Positions 16,116 through 25,021 are shown, counted from the first letter of the stretch. The stretch is DNA of 34,176 bases from Lactobacillus agrestimuris (GCF_943193025.1 NZ_CALPCQ010000021.1:1-34176), one strand, 5' to 3'. Notes: generated from the letters alone by a model not told the origin. Translations and numbers: made by a program.

Positions 16116-17006
16116 ATGAATTTTGATCAATTAAACACTTTTATTACCGTAGTAGAAACCGGAAGCTTTCAAAAAACTGCATCATTAGAATACATCAGTC
16201 AACGTGCAGTTTCACAATCAATGAAAAAACTGGAAGATGAATTAGGATTCAAATTATTTGTACGTGGAAAAAATAAAATTTCAATTACTAATCAAGGGCA
16301 AGAATTTTATTTAAAAGCTAAAGACGTCATTCACAGTCTAAATGTTGAAATAAACTCCCTAAAAAATCATCAAGCAAATGAATATACTGAATTAAAAATT
16401 GGATATTTTTCACCTTTTGAAGGTGCATTGCTAACTGACCAAATTATTTTATGTAAAAAGAAACATCCCAAAATTAATTTCAAAATAACTGAAGAGAGTA
16501 TCGAACATTTAATTTCAGATGTTTCTATTGGAATTTTAGATTTAGCATATATTTTGGATTATGGATCACAAGAATTTTTAAACAGTAATCTCACAAATCA
16601 ATCTGTTTATAAAAGTAAAATGTTAATTGGAATCAGCAAATTAGATCCATTAAGTACAGAAGCAGAATTTCCTTTATCCGCCCTTAGAGAGAAACCGATT
16701 TTATATTATAGTTCTGAAAAATCTAATTATTTAAAACAAGGCTTTCTTTCAACTTTACCAGATAACTATCACAACTTATCTGTCGCTAGAATATCTACCA
16801 TTGAACAAATGCAGATGTTAGTTTCAACTAATCAAGCATATGCATACTACCCTGATGGCTTAGTTAAAAAGGCTTTAACTCTTGATTCTAATATTAAATA
16901 TTTGCCTATCGCTGGTGAAAATAATACTCAAAACTTCAAAATTCAGGCAATTTATCGAAAAAATGATAAAAATAAAATACTGAAAGATTTTCTTGAATTA
17001 AATTAA
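16116..17006 (+). CDS. LysR-family transcriptional regulator of the divergent flavoprotein gene
   Basis: 296 residues. The N-terminal helix-turn-helix covers about residues 1-60 (MNFDQLNTFITVVETGSF, then SQRAVSQSMKKLEDELGFKL), followed by the effector-binding domain. It is transcribed away from the flavoprotein gene with about 108 bases between the start codons, so it most likely controls that gene. No strong ribosome binding site is seen before the ATG, which is common for autoregulated LysR genes. It is not close to the LysR at 5159 beyond the family level. Confidence 0.85.
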   Translation: MNFDQLNTFITVVETGSFQKTASLEYISQRAVSQSMKKLEDELGFKLFVRGKNKISITNQGQEFYLKAKDVIHSLNVEINSLKNHQANEYTELKIGYFSPFEGALLTDQIILCKKKHPKINFKITEESIEHLISDVSIGILDLAYILDYGSQEFLNSNLTNQSVYKSKMLIGISKLDPLSTEAEFPLSALREKPILYYSSEKSNYLKQGFLSTLPDNYHNLSVARISTIEQMQMLVSTNQAYAYYPDGLVKKALTLDSNIKYLPIAGENNTQNFKIQAIYRKNDKNKILKDFLELN

Positions 17007-17052
17007 AAGAGATCTGAAATACTCGCCACAGAGTACTCAGATCTCTTTTTTA
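17007..17052. terminator. Bidirectional terminator
   Basis: AAAAGAGATCTGA pairs with TCAGATCTCTTTT, with GTACT/AGTAC-like extension inside, and a further T-run on the plus strand. It separates the LysR gene from the exporter at the end of the NRPS operon. Confidence 0.88.
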
Positions 17053-17068
17053 TCTAACTTTCTAATCA

Positions 17069-18283
17069 TTATTGCCTATTTAATTTATTATAGAAAAATA
17101 GCAGCCAAAATAATGATGACAATCCTAAAATCGCTAATCCCACAAAAGTTAAATTAAATACTTGTTTTACATTAATTATCTTAGAAAAGACAGTAGTGCC
17201 AATAGGCATAAACAGCAATGCAATCGTAAAAATAATTCCAAAAACTCTTCCTAAATATTTATTATCAACTTCTTGTTGAACAATAGAAAAAAATTGAATA
17301 TTAAATACTGTGAGAAACATGTTGAAACATACAGGCGAGATAGCTAAGATCAAATAATTGTTAAATGTTAAATATAAAAATGGACCGATTAATAATGTAG
17401 CCCCAGAAATTCCTAAATAAAGCAAAAGTTTAAAGACAGATAGATTTTTATTAAGAAAGTTACTTAATAAAGCACCCGCTAGTCCCCCTATCGCTTCTGA
17501 TGTTAAAAATACTGCATATAAATCGATAGAAAAATTTGGAAACATTTCATTAGTATATGGGAGTAATAAATTATAAGCTGCTAAAAAGAAGTTAACTAAG
17601 GCAGATAATAATATTACTAAAAAAATATTTTTATTATGAATTAAATATTTAATTCCCTCAAATAAATCTTTAAAAATCGTATTTATTTGCATCTTGTTAT
17701 TGGGTTCTTCAGAATCTATTGGTCTGGTAAAAAATATTAGCGATGCTGAGAGCAAGAATGATACTCCATCAAGTAAAAGCGATCCTTGAATACCTAAAGC
17801 TTTATAAAAAATGACGGCAATAGTTGGAATAGTAACATTTATAATCGTACTACCAGTTTCTAAATAAGAATTTATTTTAGGAATTGTATCTTTAGTTACG
17901 ATTTCCTTAGTAAACGCCTTATAAGCTGGACTAGCAATTGAGCTCATAATTGCTAAAAAGATATTTGCAATTACTATTGCATAAACAAGATACTTATTCT
18001 TCACCACAAAAGATGCACAAATACATATAATTCCACTAAGGAAATTGGATAGCATTATTAATTTCTTTCGTTTTAAATTATCTGCTATAACACCACCAAA
18101 TAAGTTAAATAATATTCCTACAATACTCTCACTAGCCTGATAAAGCCCAACCAAAGTCATAGAACCTGAACCGAGACCTGCCAAGAAAGTATTATTAGCA
18201 AAATCAAACATAACATCCCCAACACGAGATATGCATTTGCTACCTACAGAAAGAATAATGTTATTTACCTCGACTTTTTTCAT
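17069..18283 (-). CDS. MFS exporter of the decarboxylase/NRPS operon
   Basis: About 404 residues with 11-12 membrane segments. The family loop between helices 2 and 3 is visible as GGVIADNLKRKKLIM. The pattern is that of the EntS/DHA3-like branch of the major facilitator superfamily, which exports small natural products, siderophores or macrolides. It follows the NRPS gene by 15 bases and is the last gene of the operon, so it most likely exports the NRPS product or gives self-resistance. The start is the ATG at 18283, with AGGAGG six bases upstream; the upstream TTG is less likely. The base composition is very AT-rich like the rest of the operon. Confidence 0.85.
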   Translation of the reverse strand: MKKVEVNNIILSVGSKCISRVGDVMFDFANNTFLAGLGSGSMTLVGLYQASESIVGILFNLFGGVIADNLKRKKLIMLSNFLSGIICICASFVVKNKYLVYAIVIANIFLAIMSSIASPAYKAFTKEIVTKDTIPKINSYLETGSTIINVTIPTIAVIFYKALGIQGSLLLDGVSFLLSASLIFFTRPIDSEEPNNKMQINTIFKDLFEGIKYLIHNKNIFLVILLSALVNFFLAAYNLLLPYTNEMFPNFSIDLYAVFLTSEAIGGLAGALLSNFLNKNLSVFKLLLYLGISGATLLIGPFLYLTFNNYLILAISPVCFNMFLTVFNIQFFSIVQQEVDNKYLGRVFGIIFTIALLFMPIGTTVFSKIINVKQVFNLTFVGLAILGLSSLFWLLFFYNKLNRQ

Positions 18284-18298
18284 CAACTTCCTCCTAAA

Positions 18299-21200
18299 TT
18301 AAAAGACTTTTGAAGAAATAAGTTTTAACTCGTTATCTACAATGTAAGCAGTTATATTTAATTTGGTTCCGTTTAATTTATTGATCTCGTGATTAATCTC
18401 AGAACTACTTTGCCAGATTTGTTCAAATTCTTCTTTAGATACTATTCCTAAATAATCTATAGAAATATATACAGAATCATCAAAACAATTTATGATTTTT
18501 TTATCATCAGAACTAAGATGTGGAAAATTTCTATAGCCAATTGCTTTAGGATTAAACATTTCTTTCTTATATTGCAAAATTAATTCGTCTAATTTCTTAG
18601 CAACATCAGAATCTTTTTGCAAAAGATATGTTAATCCAAGATGCAAATCACCTATTGTAGATGAAAAATCAAGATCGTCACTAAATTTTCGAATATTATA
18701 AATTAAATTAACCTTTAAATTATCTAACTTATATTTTTCTAATAATTTGGTTTTCAACAATATTAAAATTTCTGCATAAATATTTTTAACATTTGAATCT
18801 AAATACGTTAAATTAATTACATTAACTTTGTCTTCAAATTCAGATAAAACTTTAGAAACTTTTGCATTATCTTGTTTATTAAAGTTATCTATTTCCATCA
18901 ATGCTTTATTTACCGTATTATGTTTAAATGTTTCATTTATATATTCAGAATAAGGAACGGATTCATCATATACACCTAAAATATATCTTTCTAATGCATC
19001 TAAGTAATTTGCATCACAAATACTATGATCTATAGAGTAGTAAAGAATATCTTCATTTTCATCCTCTACAAATACAAATTTATATAATAATCCATGATGA
19101 GCAATACTATAATCAACAGCATTTTTAAGTTCATTTCTAAGATTAATGCGAGAATTCTTTACAGTATATTTTGAAATATTAATAGGTGTATCTAAAACTT
19201 TAAATTCTTTCAAATCCTCAGACAAAATGGATTTAAATACTTCTATTTTTGATAACTTATAATATATTTCCTCATAACTGATTTTGTTCTTTCCTAAAAA
19301 GATTCTCCCGTACAGTTGACTGTTGAAATTTAAAGTTTTATATATCTTTGCATAGAAAAAAGTTGGGAAAGTATATAAAATCTTTCGATTTACAGGTATA
19401 TTTTGAATTTCGAATTTTTCAGTACTTTCTACGGCTGTAGCTGGTAATGATGAACCTCTTAAATTATTTATAAAAAGAACTATTTCCTTTATGGATGAAT
19501 TTGAATAAAGATTTAAATTATCCAAATTCAAATTTAATTTTTTCTCCAAATCTAGTATTAATTCAATAGAAGTGAGTGAATCTAGACCTAAATCTAAAAT
19601 ATCATCATCTATCCCTACTTCTTGTCCTAATATATTTTCAATTGATTTTTTAACAATGTTATAAACATATGAATCATCATGATCTTCATTTGTAACTCGC
19701 ATGTTCGAGGTTAGAGATTTTAATAATGCTTTCTTATCTACTTTCCCGTTAGATGTTAATGGAAAATTAGACACATTTATACACTTAGACGGTACCTTAT
19801 AAGAAACCATTTTTTCTTTTAATTTTTTACGTAAATTTGGAATTTCTGAGCCAGTGTAAAATAAGATCAAAGATTTATTATGGTACAACACTTCATAATC
19901 TCTTGATACATCATTTATAACTTTAGAAATTAATGATCGAACATCTCCTAATTCCACTCTAATTCCATAGATTTGAACTTGACTATCCTTTCTTCCATGA
20001 TAAATAAGATTACCATTTACTTTTTCAACAATATCACCAGTATGATAAAATACTTGACCGTTTATTTTTTCAAAGGCTTCATTCGTACGTTTCAAATCAT
20101 TATAGTAACCCTTTGAAACTCCTGCACCACCAATTAATAATTCATTATCTTTTATTAAAGTAGTGACTCCTGGCAATGGTTTACCTATAGGAACACTATT
20201 TAATCCATCTGGCATATCTTTAATATTAAAACTTGTTGCATAAACCGTGGATTCTGTCGGACCGTAAACATTAAGCACTGTAACCTTGGTTAAACTTTCG
20301 TTTACTAATCTCAATACTTCTTTTTTAAATTCTTCACCGGCAATCAATAAATACTTTAAATTATCAATTTGACTTAAAGATTCACTGTTAGAATATCTCA
20401 ATAAAATTCCCAAAACTGAAGGTGATAAAGCAATATGAGTTATTTGATATTTTTTAATTATCTGTGGCAATTTTTTGTAAAAATTTTTACTTTTTACTGA
20501 GTAAACAAATACAGAACCTCCATTATATAAAAATCCGAAAATTTCTGTAATTGATACATCAAAAGTGTTTCTGGTAGAAAAAAGATAACAATCAGTATTA
20601 GATACAGGAGCAATGGATTGACAAGCGTTTAAAATGTAATTTAAATTTTCTCTACCAACACAAACTCCTTTAGGAATTCCTGTGGTTCCAGAAGTGTGTA
20701 TTATATATGCAATATCACTTCTTTTATAATCAATCATTTTATGAGAATCATTCAAAAGCTTCGCAATTTCAATATCTGAATTAATATTGGATAAGTAAAC
20801 ATAATTTGGAAATTTACTTTTAATTAAATCTTTTTCTGATTTTGAACTAGTGTTATCCACTGGAACATAAACTTTTCCTGCTTTTAAAATACCGTATACG
20901 ATTGGAATTAATTCAAAACTATGAGGATAGTCTACTATAACGTAATCAGATTTAAATTCCGACAAGCCACTTGCAATATTATCTGACATATCATCCAGAT
21001 CTTTATATGTTAAATTTTTTTCTTCAGAGTAAACGGCTATTTTATATGGATGATTTATAACATTTTCCTTTAGTAACCTAATAAAAGAATCTTGAGACTT
21101 ATGTTGATAAAAACGGTTAAACAAATCTTGTGTTACACGAGGTGCATATCCCCAGTATTTTTTGTACTGATCATTAACCTTAAAGATCTTTTTAAAATCA

Positions 21201-21652
21201 TTAAAATTATGACCACCATTCGATTTTAATTTTTGTAAAACAACTTCCCATGCTTTAGTGCTTAATTCTTTATATATTCCAGTATCATCATAGATTTTGG
21301 TCTTAGTAGTAAATATATTTATGATCAGCTTATTTACAGCCTCGGAATACTTATTTATTAGATCTACTTTTTCACTTAATTTCAAATAGTTTTTTATTGC
21401 ATTTAATACTTGCTTCTTAGTTAAAATAAGCTTATCTTCATATTTTATTTCTTCATCAATTACAAAATTATTATCAATTAAAAATTGTTTATATCTACCA
21501 TAAAACTTATCATCTACTATTTGGTCCGTGATTATACAGCAATCTACATCTTTAGAATTTAAATGATCTTCAATACAACTTCCATAAAAAATCTTGGTGC
21601 CTTGAAGCCCCTCATCTTTAAAAAACTTTTTTATAACATCTATCTTATTCAT
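18299..21652 (-). CDS. Single-module NRPS-like enzyme: nucleotidyltransferase-like, adenylation, carrier, condensation-like domains
   Basis: 1117 residues. Residues 1 to about 150 look like a polymerase-beta-type nucleotidyltransferase fold (FYGS at 22-25, then DVD at 35-37, the GS-x-DxD signature). Residues about 185-645 are an adenylation domain with all core motifs: HTSGTTGIPKG (319-329), FDVS (364-367), NVYGPTE (461-467), YHTGD (536-540), GRKDSQVQIYGIRVELGD (553-570) and the catalytic lysine in NGKVDK (K637). Residues about 660-730 are a carrier protein with LGLDSLTS, the phosphopantetheine serine being S692. The rest (about 750-1117) is condensation-like, with H876 and D880 in IDHSICDAN in place of HHxxxDG. 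No thioesterase or reductase follows. The start overlaps the decarboxylase stop by one base (TAATG). By this layout it would activate one amino acid and transfer it to a free acceptor, perhaps the amine made by the decarboxylase. The product is unknown. Confidence 0.85.
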   Translation of the reverse strand: MNKIDVIKKFFKDEGLQGTKIFYGSCIEDHLNSKDVDCCIITDQIVDDKFYGRYKQFLIDNNFVIDEEIKYEDKLILTKKQVLNAIKNYLKLSEKVDLINKYSEAVNKLIINIFTTKTKIYDDTGIYKELSTKAWEVVLQKLKSNGGHNFNDFKKIFKVNDQYKKYWGYAPRVTQDLFNRFYQHKSQDSFIRLLKENVINHPYKIAVYSEEKNLTYKDLDDMSDNIASGLSEFKSDYVIVDYPHSFELIPIVYGILKAGKVYVPVDNTSSKSEKDLIKSKFPNYVYLSNINSDIEIAKLLNDSHKMIDYKRSDIAYIIHTSGTTGIPKGVCVGRENLNYILNACQSIAPVSNTDCYLFSTRNTFDVSITEIFGFLYNGGSVFVYSVKSKNFYKKLPQIIKKYQITHIALSPSVLGILLRYSNSESLSQIDNLKYLLIAGEEFKKEVLRLVNESLTKVTVLNVYGPTESTVYATSFNIKDMPDGLNSVPIGKPLPGVTTLIKDNELLIGGAGVSKGYYNDLKRTNEAFEKINGQVFYHTGDIVEKVNGNLIYHGRKDSQVQIYGIRVELGDVRSLISKVINDVSRDYEVLYHNKSLILFYTGSEIPNLRKKLKEKMVSYKVPSKCINVSNFPLTSNGKVDKKALLKSLTSNMRVTNEDHDDSYVYNIVKKSIENILGQEVGIDDDILDLGLDSLTSIELILDLEKKLNLNLDNLNLYSNSSIKEIVLFINNLRGSSLPATAVESTEKFEIQNIPVNRKILYTFPTFFYAKIYKTLNFNSQLYGRIFLGKNKISYEEIYYKLSKIEVFKSILSEDLKEFKVLDTPINISKYTVKNSRINLRNELKNAVDYSIAHHGLLYKFVFVEDENEDILYYSIDHSICDANYLDALERYILGVYDESVPYSEYINETFKHNTVNKALMEIDNFNKQDNAKVSKVLSEFEDKVNVINLTYLDSNVKNIYAEILILLKTKLLEKYKLDNLKVNLIYNIRKFSDDLDFSSTIGDLHLGLTYLLQKDSDVAKKLDELILQYKKEMFNPKAIGYRNFPHLSSDDKKIINCFDDSVYISIDYLGIVSKEEFEQIWQSSSEINHEINKLNGTKLNITAYIVDNELKLISSKVF

Positions 21653-23076
21653 TATCTTCCCTCGTAAATTTTATTTCCTAATTTCTTTATATAGTCCTTA
21701 GCCATTTTCAAGTCTTCTTCTTGAATGGCTAAATTTCCACTGTTATAACGTAAAACAAATTTTTTTACACCATCAACATTTATTTCAAATCCATGGAAAT
21801 AATATTTTCCTTCCTCGCTCATCACTTTATAAATTTTACGATTTAATAAATTCTTTTCTTGAACCGTCATATTTTTAGAAGGTAAATATTGAAAAATTAC
21901 TGAAAATAAAATCTCATTATTATCTACACTAAACATTTCATCCTCACTTAATAATTGATAGAAACATTGAGCATTACTTATTCGCTTATTTACCATTTTT
22001 CCAATTTTCTTAGTCCCCAGCGTGTTTATTACCATCCAAAGCTTTAAGCTGTCATAAGATTTACTACCAATGAATGGTGTAGTTTTACCAAAAGAAAGTG
22101 GATCATCCATAATTAATGAATTTCCCCTTGAAAGTCTTGAAAAATCATTTGCATCTTTCATCAAAACTACACTAAGAGTATAAGGAAGCCGTAATACTTT
22201 ATGCGGATCCATAGTACAGCTATCGAAATATTTTAAATATTCAATTTTATTTTTATATTTCTCCGAAAAACCTAGTACAAAACCATGACATGCGTCACAA
22301 TGCAACCATAAATCCAAGTTTGCATGTTTCACCGATTCATATATATCTTTTAAATTTTCACAAGTGGATGTCATTGAATCGCATGCATATACGCCAATAA
22401 AGAGAATTTTTTGATTGTACTTTTTTAAAAGCTTTTCTAAATGTGATATAGAAAGTCTATAATTAACTGTCTTACAGTAAATGACTTTTACTCCTAAATT
22501 CAACCACTCTGTTGCGTAACTTAGTGAATAGTGACCAATATTATCTGGAAGAATAACTATATTCTTTTGAGGATATTTCTTTTTAGCGGCCATTAACGCA
22601 TAGGTATTTGACATGACTCCACCTGTGGTAACTGCTCCGCCCAATTGGGTTACATCAGTTACCTGTTGAACATAAGAATATCCTACAATTTGTCTTAACC
22701 AAGAAATAACATTTGCTTCCACTCTAGTTCCAAATGGCGAACAAATTTCTTTATTAATTAGATTTTGCTGCAAAAATACTTCAACAATAGCTGCTAATAA
22801 CCCAGCCATTGAATTTCCACTATCAGGAAATCCCATAAACTTCTTACTTGAAAAGTTTATATTTTTATTTAGTGTTTGCATGATTTTATTAACCGAATCA
22901 TGTAGCAAATTTCCTTCTTTTGGTATGTCTTCTATAGAAATGAAATCATCCTCATTTTGAGGTACATGCACCTGTGAGCTGTCAACTTTCCAATCAATAA
23001 GAGCGTCAGTTACTCGTTTCAATTCTTTACTAAAATATTCTTTATTTTTAGACGATAATAATTCTAAATTATCCAT
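21652..23076 (-). CDS. PLP-dependent group II amino acid decarboxylase
   Basis: About 474 residues, the usual size for group II decarboxylases (Glu, Tyr, DOPA, His, diaminobutyrate). Counting from the ATG at 23076, the ring-stacking histidine is H182 (in NIGHYSLSYA), the aspartate contacting the pyridine nitrogen is D261 (in WLHCDACHGF) and the Schiff-base lysine is K293 (in TMDPHKVLRLP). The glycine-rich phosphate loop reads TTGGVMSNTYAL. I prefer the ATG at 23076, with AAGTAAGG five bases upstream, to an upstream GTG without a ribosome site. The substrate cannot be told from these motifs. It is the first gene of the operon and overlaps the NRPS start by one base, so amine supply for the NRPS is the natural reading. 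A lipid or cofactor role is less likely. Confidence 0.85.
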   Translation of the reverse strand: MDNLELLSSKNKEYFSKELKRVTDALIDWKVDSSQVHVPQNEDDFISIEDIPKEGNLLHDSVNKIMQTLNKNINFSSKKFMGFPDSGNSMAGLLAAIVEVFLQQNLINKEICSPFGTRVEANVISWLRQIVGYSYVQQVTDVTQLGGAVTTGGVMSNTYALMAAKKKYPQKNIVILPDNIGHYSLSYATEWLNLGVKVIYCKTVNYRLSISHLEKLLKKYNQKILFIGVYACDSMTSTCENLKDIYESVKHANLDLWLHCDACHGFVLGFSEKYKNKIEYLKYFDSCTMDPHKVLRLPYTLSVVLMKDANDFSRLSRGNSLIMDDPLSFGKTTPFIGSKSYDSLKLWMVINTLGTKKIGKMVNKRISNAQCFYQLLSEDEMFSVDNNEILFSVIFQYLPSKNMTVQEKNLLNRKIYKVMSEEGKYYFHGFEINVDGVKKFVLRYNSGNLAIQEEDLKMAKDYIKKLGNKIYEGR

Positions 23077-23112
23077 ATTTACCTTACTTTCATAAAGCAA
23101 CTTATCTAGCAC

Positions 23113-23558
23113 CTATAATAATGATGATATCTAGTACAATAATTAACATAGGTATAAACCTTAGATTTTTATAAAAAAATATTTTTTCTTATTTTTTATT
23201 TCATTTATTTTATATATTTTTATCATAAAAGTCAAAGCTTACTATGAAAAAACTGTATTTCTTTATGTTCAGGGATATTTAGAATTTAAAGAAAATGATA
23301 TTGAAATGGGAAAAGAAAAAATGCAGCAGGCAATAAAAGTTTTTAAAATTCTAGATGAAAAAGCAATGCTGCAATATTACACAGATCATTATCATAAACT
23401 AATTTATAATGTCTCAAAGTCTGTCTAATTTTAATATTTTCCTGTGGCCAAACAAAAAATAGTAAGGATTATTAGGCCCCATCTGCAGCTATCTAGATTA
23501 GATATCGCGAGTATATCAAGAATATAAAATCCACTTTAAAAAAATAAGTGATTCCCAC
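23113..23558. other. Intergenic region left of thioredoxin
   Basis: Apart from the Rgg remnant this region holds a 70-bp, nearly pure AT tract (about 23160-23230) and the presumed promoter of the decarboxylase operon just right of 23112. There a TTGTAC and TATTAT/TATAGG can be seen on the minus strand, but with poor spacing, so I give no exact promoter. Nothing else is recognised at 23430-23558. Confidence 0.4.
23231..23428 (+). pseudogene. C-terminal remnant of an Rgg-type transcriptional regulator
   Basis: The frame reads KAYYEKTVFLYVQGYLEF, continues with GKEKMQQAIKVFKIL, and stops at 23428. This is the end of the TPR-like C-terminal domain of Rgg/GadR/MutR regulators (a YLEFK step followed by EKMEQAIKIF-type repeats). 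Upstream is only a T-rich low-complexity tract, and the helix-turn-helix and about three quarters of the protein are missing. It lies divergent to the NRPS operon, where Rgg regulators often sit next to the natural-product operons they control. Confidence 0.65.
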
Positions 23559-23587
23559 TTGTAAAAAGTAAGTATAGGTGCTATATT
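23559..23587 (+). promoter_or_regulatory. Promoter of trxA
   Basis: TTGTAA (-35, 23559-23564), a 17-bp spacer and TATATT (-10, 23582-23587), about 36 bases before the start codon. Confidence 0.6.
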
Positions 23588-23623
23588 ATCTTTACAGATA
23601 TTTAATTTGAAAGAGGTAATAAT

Positions 23624-23935
23624 ATGGTTGATGCAATTACTGATCAAAATTTTGATCAAGAAACTAAAGATGGTGTTGTTTTAACTGATTTCTGGGCTAC
23701 TTGGTGTGGTCCATGTAAGATGCAATCACCAGTTGTAGATAATCTTGCTGAAGAGCGTCAAGATGTGAAGTTCACTAAGATGGACGTTGATCATAATCAA
23801 GAAACCGCAAAGAATTTAGGAATTATGGCGATTCCAACTCTAATTATTAAAAAAGACGGTAAGATTGTTGATCGTTTGACTGGCTATACTCCAAAAGAAA
23901 AGCTTAACCAAATTTTAGATCAATACACTGATTAA
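23624..23935 (+). CDS. trxA: Thioredoxin
   Basis: 103 residues, the full length of a bacterial thioredoxin. The active site is WCGPC (C28, C31), and the cis-proline loop is AIPTLII. It reduces disulfides in cytosolic proteins such as ribonucleotide reductase and peroxidases, using electrons from thioredoxin reductase. GAGG lies before the ATG, a promoter is visible upstream and a terminator follows. It is monocistronic. The base composition is normal for a core gene, unlike the NRPS operon to its left. It differs from a canonical thioredoxin only in details of the surface. Confidence 0.95.
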   Translation: MVDAITDQNFDQETKDGVVLTDFWATWCGPCKMQSPVVDNLAEERQDVKFTKMDVDHNQETAKNLGIMAIPTLIIKKDGKIVDRLTGYTPKEKLNQILDQYTD

Positions 23936-23999
23936 TATATTTATAAATATACTTCCAAAATTTTAGCTATCCAAAAAACAGACTAATATTTTCAATATA

Positions 24000-24043
24000 A
24001 AAAACCACCGTGTATCCGTAAGTTTGATACATGGTGGTTTTTT
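24000..24043. terminator. Terminator after trxA
   Basis: AAAACCACCGTGTATC pairs with GATACATGGTGGTTTT with a wobble position and is followed by more T. It is symmetric enough to act on both strands. Confidence 0.85.
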
Positions 24044-24187
24044 CTACTAAATTTCTATGTATTTCTTCTGATAAATTATTTCTGACAACACATTTCATTA
24101 AATTAAGGAGTCATTTGCGTGATTTGGTGATGAAATATTATGTTTAATCTGTCAGCTGCTTGTACATGTCTTCCATACAGAGTTATT

Positions 24188-24892
24188 TTATACAACTCCG
24201 CAGAATAATTGTTGGCTTGCAGCAACTTGCGATAAATTGACGTCTTTTATACGAACAAGATTAAATTCACTCAACTTCAAGTACCGCTTCGAGCCCGCTA
24301 CACTCGTTTGTGTAAATGCTTTGGTTACTGCGTTAGGTACATACTTATTATTGTATTTTTTAAATGAAACAAATTGCATAACATAAATGTAAGTTACACT
24401 ATCATTTAAAGTAAAATGTTTACTCATATCAAACACCAAATTACTATCCGCTAAAACAGTTTGCGTCGATAATAAAGTTTTTGGCTTATCTATTACGGAA
24501 CCTGTGATTAATAAATAAATGGGACGTTCAACGAAATCGGACTTAGAAGCTGCATTAGGATCTAGATAAAAATTGGCGTGATAGGATATTTTGGGGTACT
24601 TCCGTTTAACCTGATAGCTGTTACCATAAGCATCATATACGGTCTTATATTTATGCACCGTCTTTTTAGGAACAAGCTTATATGCTTCGCCTTTTATTGC
24701 TTCAGCTTTAGGAATACGTGTTTTTTTGGCAGTAGGCTTTGGTTTAGTAAAAGTCATCTGTGTAAATTGATCTGACTTACTAAGGCTAAGCAGCGCACTT
24801 GCCAAAATAACACAAACAGCTAGAATTACCACATCCATTACTGTAGAAAAATAATCTTTAAATTTATGAAAATATGATTTGAATTTTTGCAT
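24188..24892 (-). CDS. Membrane-anchored protein of unknown function
   Basis: 234 residues that I do not recognise. A short basic cytosolic N-terminus (about 17 residues) is followed by one membrane helix (MDVVILAVCVILASALLSL, about 19-37) and about 195 extracellular residues. The stretch after the helix is rich in K, P and T, a linker to the outside. The rest contains beta-type segments (IYLLITGSVI, VTYIYVMQFVSFKKY). No catalytic motif or cell-wall sorting signal is seen. The ribosome binding site is weak (AGGTG, 13 bases before the ATG). It stands alone between thioredoxin and another secreted protein. Confidence 0.6.
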   Translation of the reverse strand: MQKFKSYFHKFKDYFSTVMDVVILAVCVILASALLSLSKSDQFTQMTFTKPKPTAKKTRIPKAEAIKGEAYKLVPKKTVHKYKTVYDAYGNSYQVKRKYPKISYHANFYLDPNAASKSDFVERPIYLLITGSVIDKPKTLLSTQTVLADSNLVFDMSKHFTLNDSVTYIYVMQFVSFKKYNNKYVPNAVTKAFTQTSVAGSKRYLKLSEFNLVRIKDVNLSQVAASQQLFCGVV

Positions 24893-25021
24893 TTTTCTCG
24901 GGTCACACCTTAAGTGAAGAATATTTCTAATAACAGGCCACGATAAATAGCTAAGTTCTGTGAGTTAGGTATAAGCATTAGCTTTGTAAGATCCTAAACA
25001 CTACTTAATGTTCCCAGAAAC

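Noticed and set aside
18299-21652. DltA or acyl-CoA ligase instead of NRPS
   Set aside because: A carrier domain with LGLDS and a condensation-like domain follow in the same protein, and the amino-acid-type FDVS/D365 pocket is kept.
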